A stretch of 64,000 bases of DNA from Deltaproteobacteria bacterium (GCA_016219175.1 JACRCD010000039.1:1-64000), one strand, 5' to 3'; shown: positions 46,772-54,805, numbered from the stretch's first letter. Made by a program: numbers and translations. Notes: generated from the letters alone by a model not told the origin.

Positions 46772-46836
46772 ATCAAGGCCGGCTGGCCATTCATCCGGAG
46801 CCGCGGTGCGTCCGGCTGATCAGGAGTCCTGCCGTG

Positions 46837-47376
46837 TTAATTTGCTTTATGTATCCATTTGCGGATGCGCTCCAACTCTTCCTGCCAGATTCCCGGACTT
46901 GTCCTGAGTTCCAGAAACATGCGGAACAGGTCATCCACAGTCCGCGTGGCCATGTCCAGCAGGCCGATGCGTTCCAGTAACCGTCCTTCAACCGCCTCGG
47001 CATTGTCGCCTTCCTCGGAGGCGGCCATGGTCCTGGGCGGCTTGACGCTGCGGAATTCCAGCAGACTTGCCTTCAGGGTCATGTGCCACTCATATTCTCC
47101 CTGGGTCATGTGGATGCGGGCCTGCTCAAGTTTTTTGCCCATGCGCAGACCGGTGCGCGCTTCATGAAGTTCCGCCTGCAGCCCCTGGCAGATGATCTTC
47201 TCAAAGGCCTCACCTTCACCATATTCAAGCAGCATGTGTTTTTCAAAGACAAGCTGGATGTCGCCGTAGCCGGGCAGCAGTATGGTGCCGCCCCGCTCTT
47301 CGCTTTTATACCAGAGCCAGGTGAGGAACTCCTGACCCAGAAATCTTTTTTCGACTATTAAGTCAACTAAATCCAT
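46837..47376 (-). CDS. Uncharacterised protein paired with RdgC-like gene
   Basis: I do not recognise a named domain in this 179-aa protein. It is acidic and helical with no membrane segment or signal. It starts 12 bases after the stop of the RdgC-like gene and is certainly co-transcribed with it. A coupled function in DNA handling is a guess from that position. Confidence 0.6.
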   Translation of the reverse strand: MDLVDLIVEKRFLGQEFLTWLWYKSEERGGTILLPGYGDIQLVFEKHMLLEYGEGEAFEKIICQGLQAELHEARTGLRMGKKLEQARIHMTQGEYEWHMTLKASLLEFRSVKPPRTMAASEEGDNAEAVEGRLLERIGLLDMATRTVDDLFRMFLELRTSPGIWQEELERIRKWIHKAN

Positions 47377-47388
47377 AAAGGGGACCTC

Positions 47389-47994
47389 TCAGATGAAGAT
47401 GTCAGGGGTAAGCCGGGAAAGGGCATCGTGATCTTCCGGTTTAAGAAGATGCTCAGCCGTGAGATAGGGGATCTGCAGACGCAGGGAGAGGTCAAATGTC
47501 TTCTTGAAAAAATCTTCCAGCTCGGCCTGGGCCTTGAGGCTGGTGGAAAAAAAGAGCAGGGTGCCCTCGGAAAGATTCCAGCAGAGATCATAGGTGGCCG
47601 GCACCGGCACGGCCTTCTTTAACAGCATCAGCTTGACGTTTTCCTTGATCTCGATTTTCTGCGCCCGGCTCAGCTTGGGAATCTGGCGTTCCTTCAGCAG
47701 CCTGGCCTCCTCCTTAAGAGTGAATTTCTTCAAGACCTTGGGGGCAACCGTGCGTTCATCGATGCGCAGGGTGAGGACAATGTGGTCGCCGGCGGCAAAA
47801 GAGGCGTATTCAAAGGAAGAGTCAAACATGCTCAGCACGGAAACCCAGCCCACTGAGCGTTCTTCATAATTGTCGTCAATGTCGCGATAGGCGTGAGCGG
47901 CAATGCGTTCAGCGGCAAAATCGAGAAAATTCGGCGCCAGCTCGCCTTCAACCGCGTAGCGGACAAAGGTGACTGCAGACGATAAGAGACCCAT
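47389..47994 (-). CDS. RdgC-like recombination-associated protein
   Basis: The N-terminus GLLSSAVTFVRYAVEGEL and the following DDNYEERSVGWVSVLSM, VLKKF and PVPATYDLCWN stretches match the RdgC family, a ring-forming DNA-binding protein that limits RecA. At 201 residues it is shorter than the roughly 300 of E. coli RdgC, as seen in other Desulfobacterota-type members. It heads a two-gene unit reading away from the tRNA genes. Confidence 0.7.
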   Translation of the reverse strand: MGLLSSAVTFVRYAVEGELAPNFLDFAAERIAAHAYRDIDDNYEERSVGWVSVLSMFDSSFEYASFAAGDHIVLTLRIDERTVAPKVLKKFTLKEEARLLKERQIPKLSRAQKIEIKENVKLMLLKKAVPVPATYDLCWNLSEGTLLFFSTSLKAQAELEDFFKKTFDLSLRLQIPYLTAEHLLKPEDHDALSRLTPDIFI

Positions 47995-48161
47995 ATGGAA
48001 ACCTTACAGGAAAAAGTTATAAAATGGCAGCGTGCCTGAGGTAAACACTGCTTGGCAACGATAGCAGACCTACGCTGCTATCTCAAGGGATTTTCACGGG
48101 GAAAAAAACAGGGCTGGAATACTTCATCTAGACAAAAAAAAAAAAATAGGGTAATGAGGGG

Positions 48162-48190
48162 TTGACAAACGAAATTGACTGAGGTAAAAA
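48162..48190 (+). promoter_or_regulatory. Sigma-70-type promoter of the tRNA operon
   Basis: TTGACA at 48162-48167 and TAAAAA at 48185-48190 are 17 bases apart. Transcription would start near 48197, 11 bases before tRNA-Lys. A run of 13 A lies upstream at 48124-48136 and may act as an UP element. Confidence 0.7.
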
Positions 48191-48207
48191 TGCCGCTTCT
48201 TTTGTGC

Positions 48208-48280
48208 GGGTCGTTAACTCAGTCGGTAGAGTATCTGCCTTTTAAGCAGAGAGTCGCGCGTTCGAGTCGCGCACGACCCA
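48208..48280 (+). tRNA. tRNA-Lys (TTT)
   Basis: A complete cloverleaf: acceptor GGGTCGT with ACGACCC, D arm ending GGTAGAG, anticodon stem TCTGC/GCAGA with loop CTTTTAA, and a TTCGAGTC T-loop. The discriminator A at 48280 is followed by an encoded CCA (48281-48283). Confidence 0.95.
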
Positions 48281-48287
48281 CCACGCA

Positions 48288-48362
48288 GTCCCCATCGTCT
48301 AGCCAGGTCCAGGACACCGGCCTTTCACGCCGGCAACAGGGGTTCAAATCCCCTTGGGGACG
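48288..48362 (+). tRNA. tRNA-Glu (TTC), prophage integration site
   Basis: Acceptor GTCCCCA pairs with TGGGGAC, the anticodon stem CCGGC/GCCGG carries loop CTTTCAC, and the T-loop is GTTCAAATC. CCA is encoded (48363-48365). Its 3' part from the anticodon loop on is duplicated at 60707-60762 with one change, so the filamentous prophage is inserted at this gene and the tRNA stays intact on the left. Confidence 0.95.
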
Positions 48363-48415
48363 CCAAGGAAATTACAAGGAATTAGCTTGCAAAGGCTAAT
48401 TCCTTTTTTTGTTTG
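48333..48415. repeat. attL: tRNA-Glu 3' end plus terminator
   Basis: The 83 bases are identical to 60722-60804. Allowing one mismatch the match starts at 48318 in the tRNA anticodon stem (97 of 98 bases). The repeat holds the tRNA 3' end, its terminator and the last 11 codons and stop of the integrase gene. Confidence 0.93.
48376..48410 (+). terminator. Terminator of the tRNA operon within attL
   Basis: GGAATTAGC (48378-48386) pairs with GCTAATTCC (48395-48403), followed by seven T (48404-48410). An identical copy lies in attR at 60767-60799. It also overlaps the 3' end of the convergent integrase gene. Confidence 0.9.
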
Positions 48416-49437
48416 AGGGCTCCTGTTGAGGGCTTTTTATTCCTGCCTGCCAAAACCTTTAAAGCTGGTCTCAAAGAATTTATCCTTTTAATATACCTTT
48501 CCGTTGTTGCCAGATTCTTATGACGAAGAATGGATTGAATATCAATCATGGCAACATTGCTTCGGGCAAGAAGGCTTGACGAAAGATGCCTGATTGAATG
48601 GATGCCAAATCTTTTCACGCCTGCTTTATCACAAAGACGGCGCATCCACTGAAATCTTGCAATATAAGGAAAGCCCGTTTCAGGATCTGGAAAAACCCAA
48701 TCCGAATTATTGACTTTCCGCAACATCAAAAAAGATTCCTTCAGTTCATCCAGCAAGGGAAGCCAATCATATTCAAGGCTACCATCCTTCCTTTTCCTGG
48801 TATAAATCCGAACTCGCGATGACACAAAATCAACATCCTCCCAGGCCAGATTAAATAATTCCTTTTTTCGTGCCGCAAGCTGCAGAAAAGCAAGCAAAAT
48901 GACTCGGTCCTGGTCGTTTTCAGCAACTTCATAGACTTTCCAAAAATCATTCTCCGGGGGAACATAACGAGGTTTTCTTACTTCGGAAAACCGATCCACA
49001 AGACAGGGGTTGAAGGCGGAAAAACCGTTTATATATTTTATGCCCCAATTCCAGGCAGCGACCATATTTTTCCGATCCTTATTCGCTGCATATCCTGACC
49101 TGTTTTGACTTTGTTTCTGCAGGTAAGACAGCACCAAGCCCGATGTCAATTGACTTGGTAACAAATCAGCAGGAACAATTGAAAAGAAGCGTTTAAACAT
49201 CGACTTCTTTTCATCAAATGTTTTCACTACAAACTTGATCTTTGCATAGTCAAGATATCTGGTAGCCCAATCAATCAAGCAGACCGTGGGCGTCTCTGGC
49301 TCTGAAGTTTGCTTTAATGATTTTTTCTTCTTCACCTCCCATGCTATCGCTTCCTGTTTCGTCTGAAACGATTGTCGATACTTCTTTCCGTTTACACGGA
49401 TTTGTCCTACCCATTTGTTCTCGCGCTTGAATGGCAT
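48382..49437 (-). CDS. int: Tyrosine recombinase (phage integrase)
   Basis: The N-terminal part (1-55, FKRENKWVGQIRVNGKKYR) is an arm-binding-like domain, followed by a SAM-like core-binding domain (about 58-150) and a catalytic domain (165-330). The catalytic set is visible: R in LAARKKELFNL, H-x-x-R in GIHSIRHLSSS, H in LRHKNLATTERY, and Y in the same stretch. It lies right at the tRNA end of the element, as usual. The last 11 codons lie in the att core repeat. It overlaps the excisionase gene by 167 bases. Confidence 0.93.
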   Translation of the reverse strand: MPFKRENKWVGQIRVNGKKYRQSFQTKQEAIAWEVKKKKSLKQTSEPETPTVCLIDWATRYLDYAKIKFVVKTFDEKKSMFKRFFSIVPADLLPSQLTSGLVLSYLQKQSQNRSGYAANKDRKNMVAAWNWGIKYINGFSAFNPCLVDRFSEVRKPRYVPPENDFWKVYEVAENDQDRVILLAFLQLAARKKELFNLAWEDVDFVSSRVRIYTRKRKDGSLEYDWLPLLDELKESFLMLRKVNNSDWVFPDPETGFPYIARFQWMRRLCDKAGVKRFGIHSIRHLSSSLLARSNVAMIDIQSILRHKNLATTERYIKRINSLRPALKVLAGRNKKPSTGALKQKKELAFAS

Positions 49438-49594
49438 TGATTATCCTCCTTTCAAAAAAACGGTATGATTTGCCAAAGCGCACACCTCCAAGGTGGAGAT
49501 AGTACTTGCGCACTGTCTTGATGTCAATTTGCAAATATTCAGCTACTTCTTGACAGGATAAAGACTTTCCAAGCTTTTCTTGTAAGATATCCAT
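49271..49594 (-). CDS. xis: Excisionase-like helix-turn-helix protein
   Basis: The first 55 of 107 residues form a MerR/excisionase-type helix-turn-helix (LSCQEVAEYLQIDIKTVRKY and KSYRFFERRI). Its position between rep and int fits a recombination directionality factor. The C-terminal half overlaps the int start by 167 bases in another frame and is low in recognisable structure, so the true product could be shorter in function even if translated in full. Confidence 0.7.
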   Translation of the reverse strand: MDILQEKLGKSLSCQEVAEYLQIDIKTVRKYYLHLGGVRFGKSYRFFERRIINAIQAREQMGRTNPCKRKEVSTIVSDETGSDSMGGEEEKIIKANFRARDAHGLLD

Positions 49595-49600
49595 TGAATT

Positions 49601-50842
49601 CTATAGCCCAGGAATTGTCGAAGCGTAAAGGTGATCCCAGCAGTCAGCCTGCCGGACTACAAATTTCTGTATGAATTCCTCATACTTGGTTGAATAGTTG
49701 TGAATGAGCTTTTGCCGGATGAGCTGATTGAAGGTGGTAATGATTTCTTCAATGTTATCGGCGGATTTTTGCAGGTAGGCGCAGACGGAAATGGCAATGC
49801 CTGCCGCCTGGTCTATCAGGGGTTCCACGGCCTTGGAGGGTTTCAGGCTCTGGCGCTCAACGTAGGCGGTAATATCTGACCACTTGGTATCAGTGACGAT
49901 GTCCCACCATTCGGTATTCTTTGCCTTTTGGGTATTACTGCGGCTGGTGACATGGGCGAGCCGGAACCATTCCTTGCAGAGATAATCCCAGATGCCTTGT
50001 ATTTTATTGTTGAAATCATCGTACTTCTGGGCCTTGAATTCCTTCAAGGCATCTTTCCTGATCTGGAATTCTACGCGGGTGACGGGGATTTCCTGGGTAA
50101 GCGGCACGCCCCAGATACGTTTAAAAATAACCATTTTGGCCGGATCACGCTGCAGCTCGAGAAGTTTATCGTAGATGCGCAGCGATATGATTGAATTACT
50201 GGTAAAGCCGAAGGCTGCGGTATTTTCCCGACGTACCTCACCATGGATATTCCATTTCCGAGGCAACATTACCCAATGATCCTTATTAAAAATGCCGGTT
50301 TTTTGGATATCCAGGCCGACAAAATCCACGGCCAGGTCAACCCGGTTGATTTTCTTCTTGAAGGTAAAGCCGCCCTGCAGGTTTAAACAAAGCTCGATAA
50401 AGGCAAAAACGTCATGAACGCCGCGAGTCCAGCAGCTTATGGAGCCGATTTCCACAAAGACATTAGGGGTGGAGCCGCGGGGATCATGGCGGGACAGAAA
50501 GATATGGATATCGGACGTGGATATGTGCCAGCCGTAGCCGCCTTTCTTGCCAGTGGGATGCATGATGAAGTTTTCAAATCCCCTGAGTTGAATAGGACGG
50601 GGTTTAAAGTCATCATCGATGCATGCTTGTTTCAGCTTTTCCAGGAGGGTGAAGATCTCTGTTCGTTTCCATTCGACGTTAAGCCCCATATGAATCGTAT
50701 CAATGCAATGCACCGTCTTGAATTCTGGAAGGTTTTTGGTTGGGAGGAAGACCCGAGAGCCCCATGTTATACTCGATGGGGCGGGGGGTGGCGTGGACAG
50801 TTGGGAGTTGACAGAATCCGGGTTTAGAGTGATAGTGGACAT
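49601..50842 (-). CDS. Rolling-circle replication initiator (Rep_trans type)
   Basis: The 413-aa protein has the pattern of the replication-initiation-factor family used by filamentous phages and small plasmids (gene II function). Conserved-type stretches are IHMGLNVEW, KINRVDLAVDFVG (near 160), SLRIYDKLLEL (near 222, tyrosine candidate for the nick) and PVTRVEFQIRKDALKEF (near 255). The ATG has GAGGT upstream. It starts 25 bases from the large hairpin at 50867, a layout like the origin region before gene II of Ff phages. Confidence 0.82.
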   Translation of the reverse strand: MSTITLNPDSVNSQLSTPPPAPSSITWGSRVFLPTKNLPEFKTVHCIDTIHMGLNVEWKRTEIFTLLEKLKQACIDDDFKPRPIQLRGFENFIMHPTGKKGGYGWHISTSDIHIFLSRHDPRGSTPNVFVEIGSISCWTRGVHDVFAFIELCLNLQGGFTFKKKINRVDLAVDFVGLDIQKTGIFNKDHWVMLPRKWNIHGEVRRENTAAFGFTSNSIISLRIYDKLLELQRDPAKMVIFKRIWGVPLTQEIPVTRVEFQIRKDALKEFKAQKYDDFNNKIQGIWDYLCKEWFRLAHVTSRSNTQKAKNTEWWDIVTDTKWSDITAYVERQSLKPSKAVEPLIDQAAGIAISVCAYLQKSADNIEEIITTFNQLIRQKLIHNYSTKYEEFIQKFVVRQADCWDHLYASTIPGL

Positions 50843-50866
50843 GCCTATGATTTACCTCGTAGGTTG

Positions 50867-50911
50867 GCCCCTTACTCATTCCAATCTTGGCCGAGACGGT
50901 GAGTAAGGGGC
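50867..50911. promoter_or_regulatory. 12-bp hairpin, candidate phage origin or packaging signal
   Basis: GCCCCTTACTCA (50867-50878) and TGAGTAAGGGGC (50900-50911) are perfectly complementary with a 21-base loop. Eight T follow on the plus strand (50912-50919), but no plus-strand gene precedes it, and on the transcribed minus strand the A run comes before the stem. It lies between zot and rep, where filamentous phages carry their intergenic region with packaging signal and origin. Confidence 0.6.
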
Positions 50912-50917
50912 TTTTTT

Positions 50918-51985
50918 TTATGGTTGGGCGGTTTGTCCCAGCTCCCTTCGCTCAAGTCGCTCCGGGAGCTGGGTTTGTGGTGCCGTTTCCGGGGTGTAAT
51001 ATTTTCTTTCCGGCTTCCCGTCCGGAAAATAGAACTCGTAGTCTGCCGGAGGGATCATGGCGATTAGTTCACCGGCCTGGATTTCCACCTTGAAGGGGAA
51101 GTCTTTCAAGGTATAGACCCGGCCGGCAAAGGCTATTTTGACATAGGAATTGATGCCGGCCGAAACAGCCATGTAGTTCAGTTTGTGCGGGATCAGGGTT
51201 TCCTTGCGCTTCTCTGCTGGTTGCTGATTAAAAGAGGCTGGACGGGGAGTAGTAGTTACGGGTTGATTAATCGTTGCCGGAGGTACGGAGGCCCGGGCCT
51301 CGCTGGTTCCTTTATGGCCCCAGGTGTCAAAAACGTATTTCCAGCCGAAATAAAAGAAAAGGACGGCAAGGACAGCAACAACCGCGATACGTTTCATGAA
51401 GGGGTTTTTGACTTTCTCAACTTCCCCGGCGCCTGCTGATTTGTAAATTTCAAATATTTTCTTGTCGATCTTGACCACGCTCAGTTTTGTGTGTGATCCG
51501 GAGACGAGATTGTAACGGAATTCAAGGCCGGTGATTGACCGGGAGCGTGGAAGAGCACGGATAATGGTTTCCACCAGGCAAGTGACATCACGGGGAAGTT
51601 TACCAGCCGCCTGGGTAATCAGATAGATGGTTTGTCCGAAATGACGGTGATATTCAAACCAGGAAAAAACCTCCCGGTCATAGAATTTCCGGTCAAAGAT
51701 CATTTGCGCTTCATCGATCATGTAGATGACCGGGCCGTGTTTCTCAAATACCTTGGCTTGAAAATCTTTGGAGAAAAACCGTTTCGCCCCGCCTGATGCC
51801 TCAATGACATCTTTCAACCGTTCATGATCCAGGCTCAAGCCGTCAACGTTGGTGATTATTTTAACCTGGCTTTTAGCCTGGTAATTTCCGTCTGCATCCT
51901 TGCTGAAATAGTTAGCAAGAAGATGTTGCACCGCATAATAAGTTTTGCCAGCACCGGGAACCCCCTCTATGATGTGTATTGCCAT
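50918..51985 (-). CDS. Zot-like morphogenesis ATPase (pI)
   Basis: The inner-membrane ATPase of the filamentous phage assembly-export machine. Walker A VPGAGKTYYA lies at residues 9-18 and Walker B-like VIYMIDEAQMIF near 92. A single membrane segment (about 208-225, IAVVAVLAVLFFYFGW) is followed by a periplasmic proline-rich tail with KLNYMAVSAGINSYVKIAFAGRV. This is the standard pI/Zot layout and the best marker gene for inoviruses. No pIV secretin gene is seen, so a host secretin must serve. Confidence 0.92.
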   Translation of the reverse strand: MAIHIIEGVPGAGKTYYAVQHLLANYFSKDADGNYQAKSQVKIITNVDGLSLDHERLKDVIEASGGAKRFFSKDFQAKVFEKHGPVIYMIDEAQMIFDRKFYDREVFSWFEYHRHFGQTIYLITQAAGKLPRDVTCLVETIIRALPRSRSITGLEFRYNLVSGSHTKLSVVKIDKKIFEIYKSAGAGEVEKVKNPFMKRIAVVAVLAVLFFYFGWKYVFDTWGHKGTSEARASVPPATINQPVTTTPRPASFNQQPAEKRKETLIPHKLNYMAVSAGINSYVKIAFAGRVYTLKDFPFKVEIQAGELIAMIPPADYEFYFPDGKPERKYYTPETAPQTQLPERLERRELGQTAQP

Positions 51986-51987
51986 GG

Positions 51988-52269
51988 TTAATTTCCTATA
52001 ACCCCCATAATTTCAGACACTCGAGAAGCAAAACGGCGAAAAGCGGCCTGACGGGAAACACCAAAAGAAGCGCCGATAAATGCCCAGGATCTGCCATTCT
52101 GAAGCTGAAGGGCAATGGCCTGGCATGTTGCTTCAAAAACTGAAGATTCCAAATGAAGCAATGCCGCCAGGTCATATTCATCACCATTACCGGCACGAAA
52201 ACCAGCAGCCCGAATAATACGGGTAACCATTGAAAAATATTCCTTGTTTTCGATAAGTTGCTTGCCCAT
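51988..52269 (-). CDS. Small helix-turn-helix protein
   Basis: The 93-aa product has a region-4-like helix-turn-helix (LQNGRSWAFIGASFGVSRQAAFRRFASRV, shown in part, residues about 58-85). It starts from an ATG with a weak ribosome site and ends 2 bases before zot. A regulator of phage expression is likely, but its target is unknown. Confidence 0.6.
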   Translation of the reverse strand: MGKQLIENKEYFSMVTRIIRAAGFRAGNGDEYDLAALLHLESSVFEATCQAIALQLQNGRSWAFIGASFGVSRQAAFRRFASRVSEIMGVIGN

Positions 52270-52472
52270 ATGTTTGCCTGATTACTGTCAACAAAACGAT
52301 GACAACAAAACACCAAAAAACGATTACCCGTGTTTCCCTTTATTGCGCTATGCGCGGAGCTGCTTGATTGCCTAAATCAGCTTCTTTTTTTGCTGAGAAG
52401 GGAGAAATTGACCTGAATTGCCAAACAAAAAAAAGGGCTCGGAAACGTAACAGGACAGGATAAACCGCATTG

Positions 52473-52712
52473 CTACGCTTCCGCTCCTGGAGGCTTCGCC
52501 CCAGACCCCATGGATTGACGGTTTTCATTTGTGTGAATAGCACTGCGCAAGAAACGCGCTTCACGACGGTAAAACCGTCTACGGTAGAAATAACATTTAG
52601 CGAGTCTCATGATTTCATCAGAATTAGGGGAAATCATCAGAGCAAAGAAAAGTGTAGTAATAGTGCAGGCATGAATAAGCCTGTCGAATGCACGATAAGG
52701 GAAATTGTCCAT
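52473..52712 (-). CDS. Small basic membrane protein of the phage
   Basis: The 79-aa product has one hydrophobic stretch (about 14-28, IHACTITTLFFALMI) and a very basic middle (RRRFYRREARF). AAGGAG lies 8 bases before the ATG, a strong reason to accept it. It follows the pVI-like gene by 11 bases. The 203 bases after it (52270-52472) hold no supported gene. I do not recognise a family. Confidence 0.5.
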   Translation of the reverse strand: MDNFPYRAFDRLIHACTITTLFFALMISPNSDEIMRLAKCYFYRRRFYRREARFLRSAIHTNENRQSMGSGAKPPGAEA

Positions 52713-52723
52713 TTTATTTCTCC

Positions 52724-53071
52724 TTACCCGACAAAGGGGATAAAATTTAAAACAAGCCTGATAGCCAAGCCTGTGAGGATGATGGCGATTGATTCCGGGA
52801 TCATCAGGTGATAAGCCAGATAGCCGGAAAAGCCAGTGAACTCAAAGGCCGCATGTGTCAGGCCATTGGTTGAAATCTGGCTTGTGGCGATAGACATTAC
52901 CGTTTCAAAAAGCCAGGTGATGACATTTTTAAGGACTATGGGCAGGGTGACGGTTATCACGGTGATAATAAGGGCTTTCCAAGCCAGCCAGCGCAGTAAA
53001 TCCATACCAAACATTCTACTGATAGAACCGGCCATCATGCTGAGAATGGATGTCACATCAATCTGAATCAC
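52724..53071 (-). CDS. pVI-like minor virion membrane protein
   Basis: The 115-aa product has three hydrophobic segments (about 26-55, 78-90 and 90-113), a size and layout like pVI and the DUF2523-type proteins found between pIII and pI genes. It starts 4 bases after the pIII-like stop. Its position pIII-pVI-pI is the standard inovirus order. Sequence recognition alone is weak. Confidence 0.7.
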   Translation of the reverse strand: MIQIDVTSILSMMAGSISRMFGMDLLRWLAWKALIITVITVTLPIVLKNVITWLFETVMSIATSQISTNGLTHAAFEFTGFSGYLAYHLMIPESIAIILTGLAIRLVLNFIPFVG

Positions 53072-53075
53072 AAAA

Positions 53076-54500
53076 TCACCTCTTAATAACGATCATGAAA
53101 GCTGAGATTGTAGAAATGGAAAAAATAACCAGGCCCATCCAATGCAGGGTTGATTCCATGGGGGATATATCAAAATCAATGTCAGAGCCCCACAGATTGC
53201 AAGAAAGACTGGAATCAGCGCCGGAAACGCTAAAGCCTGAGTCATCAATAAATTGCTGCAATGGCAAGCCGCTGGATATGTATGAGGAAATCAGGTCAGT
53301 AAGGGAATTTTCTTCAGGCTGGGTCACTGCGGAATCATACGTGTTGTCACCAGGCAAGGACGCTGATCCGGTGAGTTCAAAACCCTCGCCTAATTGGTCG
53401 GAAATCTTGTCCAGTTTGTTGTTAGTGTTGCGAATTTGGGTATTAGTGTTTTCCGCCGTGCGGTTCAGCTCGTTTAATTCACGGCCAACGGTGTCATTTA
53501 AGGCCCGGACGTTTTCACTGGTAATTGCAGTATTTCGGACGATTTTTTCCAGCAATCCGGTATCCGTATCATCGGTTTCAGGTTGATTTTCACCGGGGTT
53601 TGTATTGTCGGGATCATCAGGCGGGTTATTGGTATCTTCCTGAACGTCGCCATCATCACAGGTGCATGGTAATGTTGCGGTAGCGGTGCCGGAAGCATCA
53701 TCGCAGGCAAAGGATTGAAAACCGCCATTACAGGAGGCAATGCAATCGTTGAGCAGATCATTGCAGTTTTTGTCCCGACATTGACAATCTCCGGTATCGC
53801 AATCAAAACTAAGAACAAAATTTGAGCCGCCACAGCTGGCGTTACAATTCGCGCGATCGGCATCGCAATCAGGGTTGCATTGGCATTCTTGATCAACAGT
53901 AAGGCCGGAAATACTACCATCTTCGGCATTCTGTTGAGTGCATGAAAACGCCTTTACGCCGGTAGCCGAGCATTGCGCATCACAGTCAGCGGCTATTTGA
54001 TCGCACGGAACACAAGAAAAAGTGCATAGTTCGGCATCAACGGACGCAACGCGAGACGCGTCACCGCACGCCACCGCAGCCTGAGAAGAAACTTCAGCTA
54101 AATCGCATGGAGGGCACTCCGTTTCCGGGTCAGTTGTGATGGATGAACCTAACATGTCCGTATGGATATGAGTATAACCGGCAACACCACCACAATATGC
54201 ATCCGACCCAAGATTAGTAAAAAATTTGACACCACCGCTATAAAAATAATGACCGGTAGACCATGCACCTGGTGTCCAAGTACAAAAATCACTGAATGTA
54301 TTTACACCAGTAAACTTAACGCGGGTTGTACCACCAATCAAAATACCGTGAGAATCACCGTTAGGAATTCCGGCAACATCACCAGAAGGGGGAAAATCGG
54401 GAGGAAGCGAAGGGCAGCTTTCTGCTATAACGAAGGCGGGAACAAGGAAAAGAAGGATGAAGCACCAAGCCAAGAAAAAAGAAATTTTACTTTTCATCAT
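53076..54500 (-). CDS. pIII-like adsorption protein, cysteine-rich
   Basis: A signal peptide (residues 1-26, ISFFLAWCFILLFLVPAFVIAES) precedes an N-terminal domain, a cysteine-rich middle (about 115-280, many CxxC and CDxDC-type spacings), an acidic low-complexity linker rich in D, N, P and T, a coiled stretch (VRALNDTVGRELNEL), and a C-terminal membrane segment (about 450-470) ending KR. This matches the layout of filamentous phage pIII, which binds the host receptor and caps the virion. At 474 aa it is at the normal size. The N-terminal domain shows no known receptor-binding family. Confidence 0.78.
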   Translation of the reverse strand: MMKSKISFFLAWCFILLFLVPAFVIAESCPSLPPDFPPSGDVAGIPNGDSHGILIGGTTRVKFTGVNTFSDFCTWTPGAWSTGHYFYSGGVKFFTNLGSDAYCGGVAGYTHIHTDMLGSSITTDPETECPPCDLAEVSSQAAVACGDASRVASVDAELCTFSCVPCDQIAADCDAQCSATGVKAFSCTQQNAEDGSISGLTVDQECQCNPDCDADRANCNASCGGSNFVLSFDCDTGDCQCRDKNCNDLLNDCIASCNGGFQSFACDDASGTATATLPCTCDDGDVQEDTNNPPDDPDNTNPGENQPETDDTDTGLLEKIVRNTAITSENVRALNDTVGRELNELNRTAENTNTQIRNTNNKLDKISDQLGEGFELTGSASLPGDNTYDSAVTQPEENSLTDLISSYISSGLPLQQFIDDSGFSVSGADSSLSCNLWGSDIDFDISPMESTLHWMGLVIFSISTISAFMIVIKR

Positions 54501-54534
54501 GCTTCACCCTTCTTTGGTGACACTGACAGGGGGA

Positions 54535-54654
54535 TTAGGCCTTTGCCAGGGAGACGACTTTTCTTACCGCCCAGATGGCGGCGTAAGCAGTCACGACGAT
54601 CAGGCCCATTGCCAGAATGGTTGCAGTGTCAAGGGTGATACCGGTTAAATCCAT
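54535..54654 (-). CDS. Major coat protein candidate (pVIII-like), 39 aa
   Basis: The product starts MDLTGITLDT with two acidic residues, has a hydrophobic core ILAMGLIVVTAYAAIWAV and a basic end with RK and two further lysines. This acid-hydrophobic-basic plan is that of filamentous coat subunits. There is no signal peptide, as in phage Pf3. GAGG lies about 10 bases before the ATG. It sits just before the pIII-like gene, the place of gene VIII. It is too short for routine gene calling. Confidence 0.72.
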   Translation of the reverse strand: MDLTGITLDTATILAMGLIVVTAYAAIWAVRKVVSLAKA

Positions 54655-54723
54655 GATGTTACCTCGTAAGTAATGATTGATAAGTGGGGAAGATCCCCGG
54701 TTGATAAAATGTGTGGCCGCACA

Positions 54724-54804
54724 TTAAAAGCTTGTTATGATTGCCCAGCCGAGAAGCCCACCGGCAACGATACCAGCCAGGCTAAACATGATTGCTATAT
54801 CCAT
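54724..54804 (-). CDS. 26-aa hydrophobic phage protein (pIX/pVII-like)
   Basis: The product MDIAIMFSLAGIVAGGLL plus a short tail is almost wholly a single membrane segment. It lies between the 84-aa protein and the coat candidate, where gene IX or VII of filamentous phages is found. AATGAGGTCATGAA precedes the ATG, so a ribosome site is present. Its stop at 54724 leaves 69 bases to the coat gene. Confidence 0.55.
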   Translation of the reverse strand: MDIAIMFSLAGIVAGGLLGWAIITSF

Positions 54805-54805
54805 T

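Noticed and set aside
49271-49437. Excisionase frame as a shadow of int
   Set aside because: The helix-turn-helix lies in the non-overlapping 5' part and the position is right for Xis, so the gene was kept despite the long overlap.
50867-50919. Rho-independent terminator for the phage operon
   Set aside because: The T run lies on the plus strand, while the phage genes on both sides are read from the minus strand.
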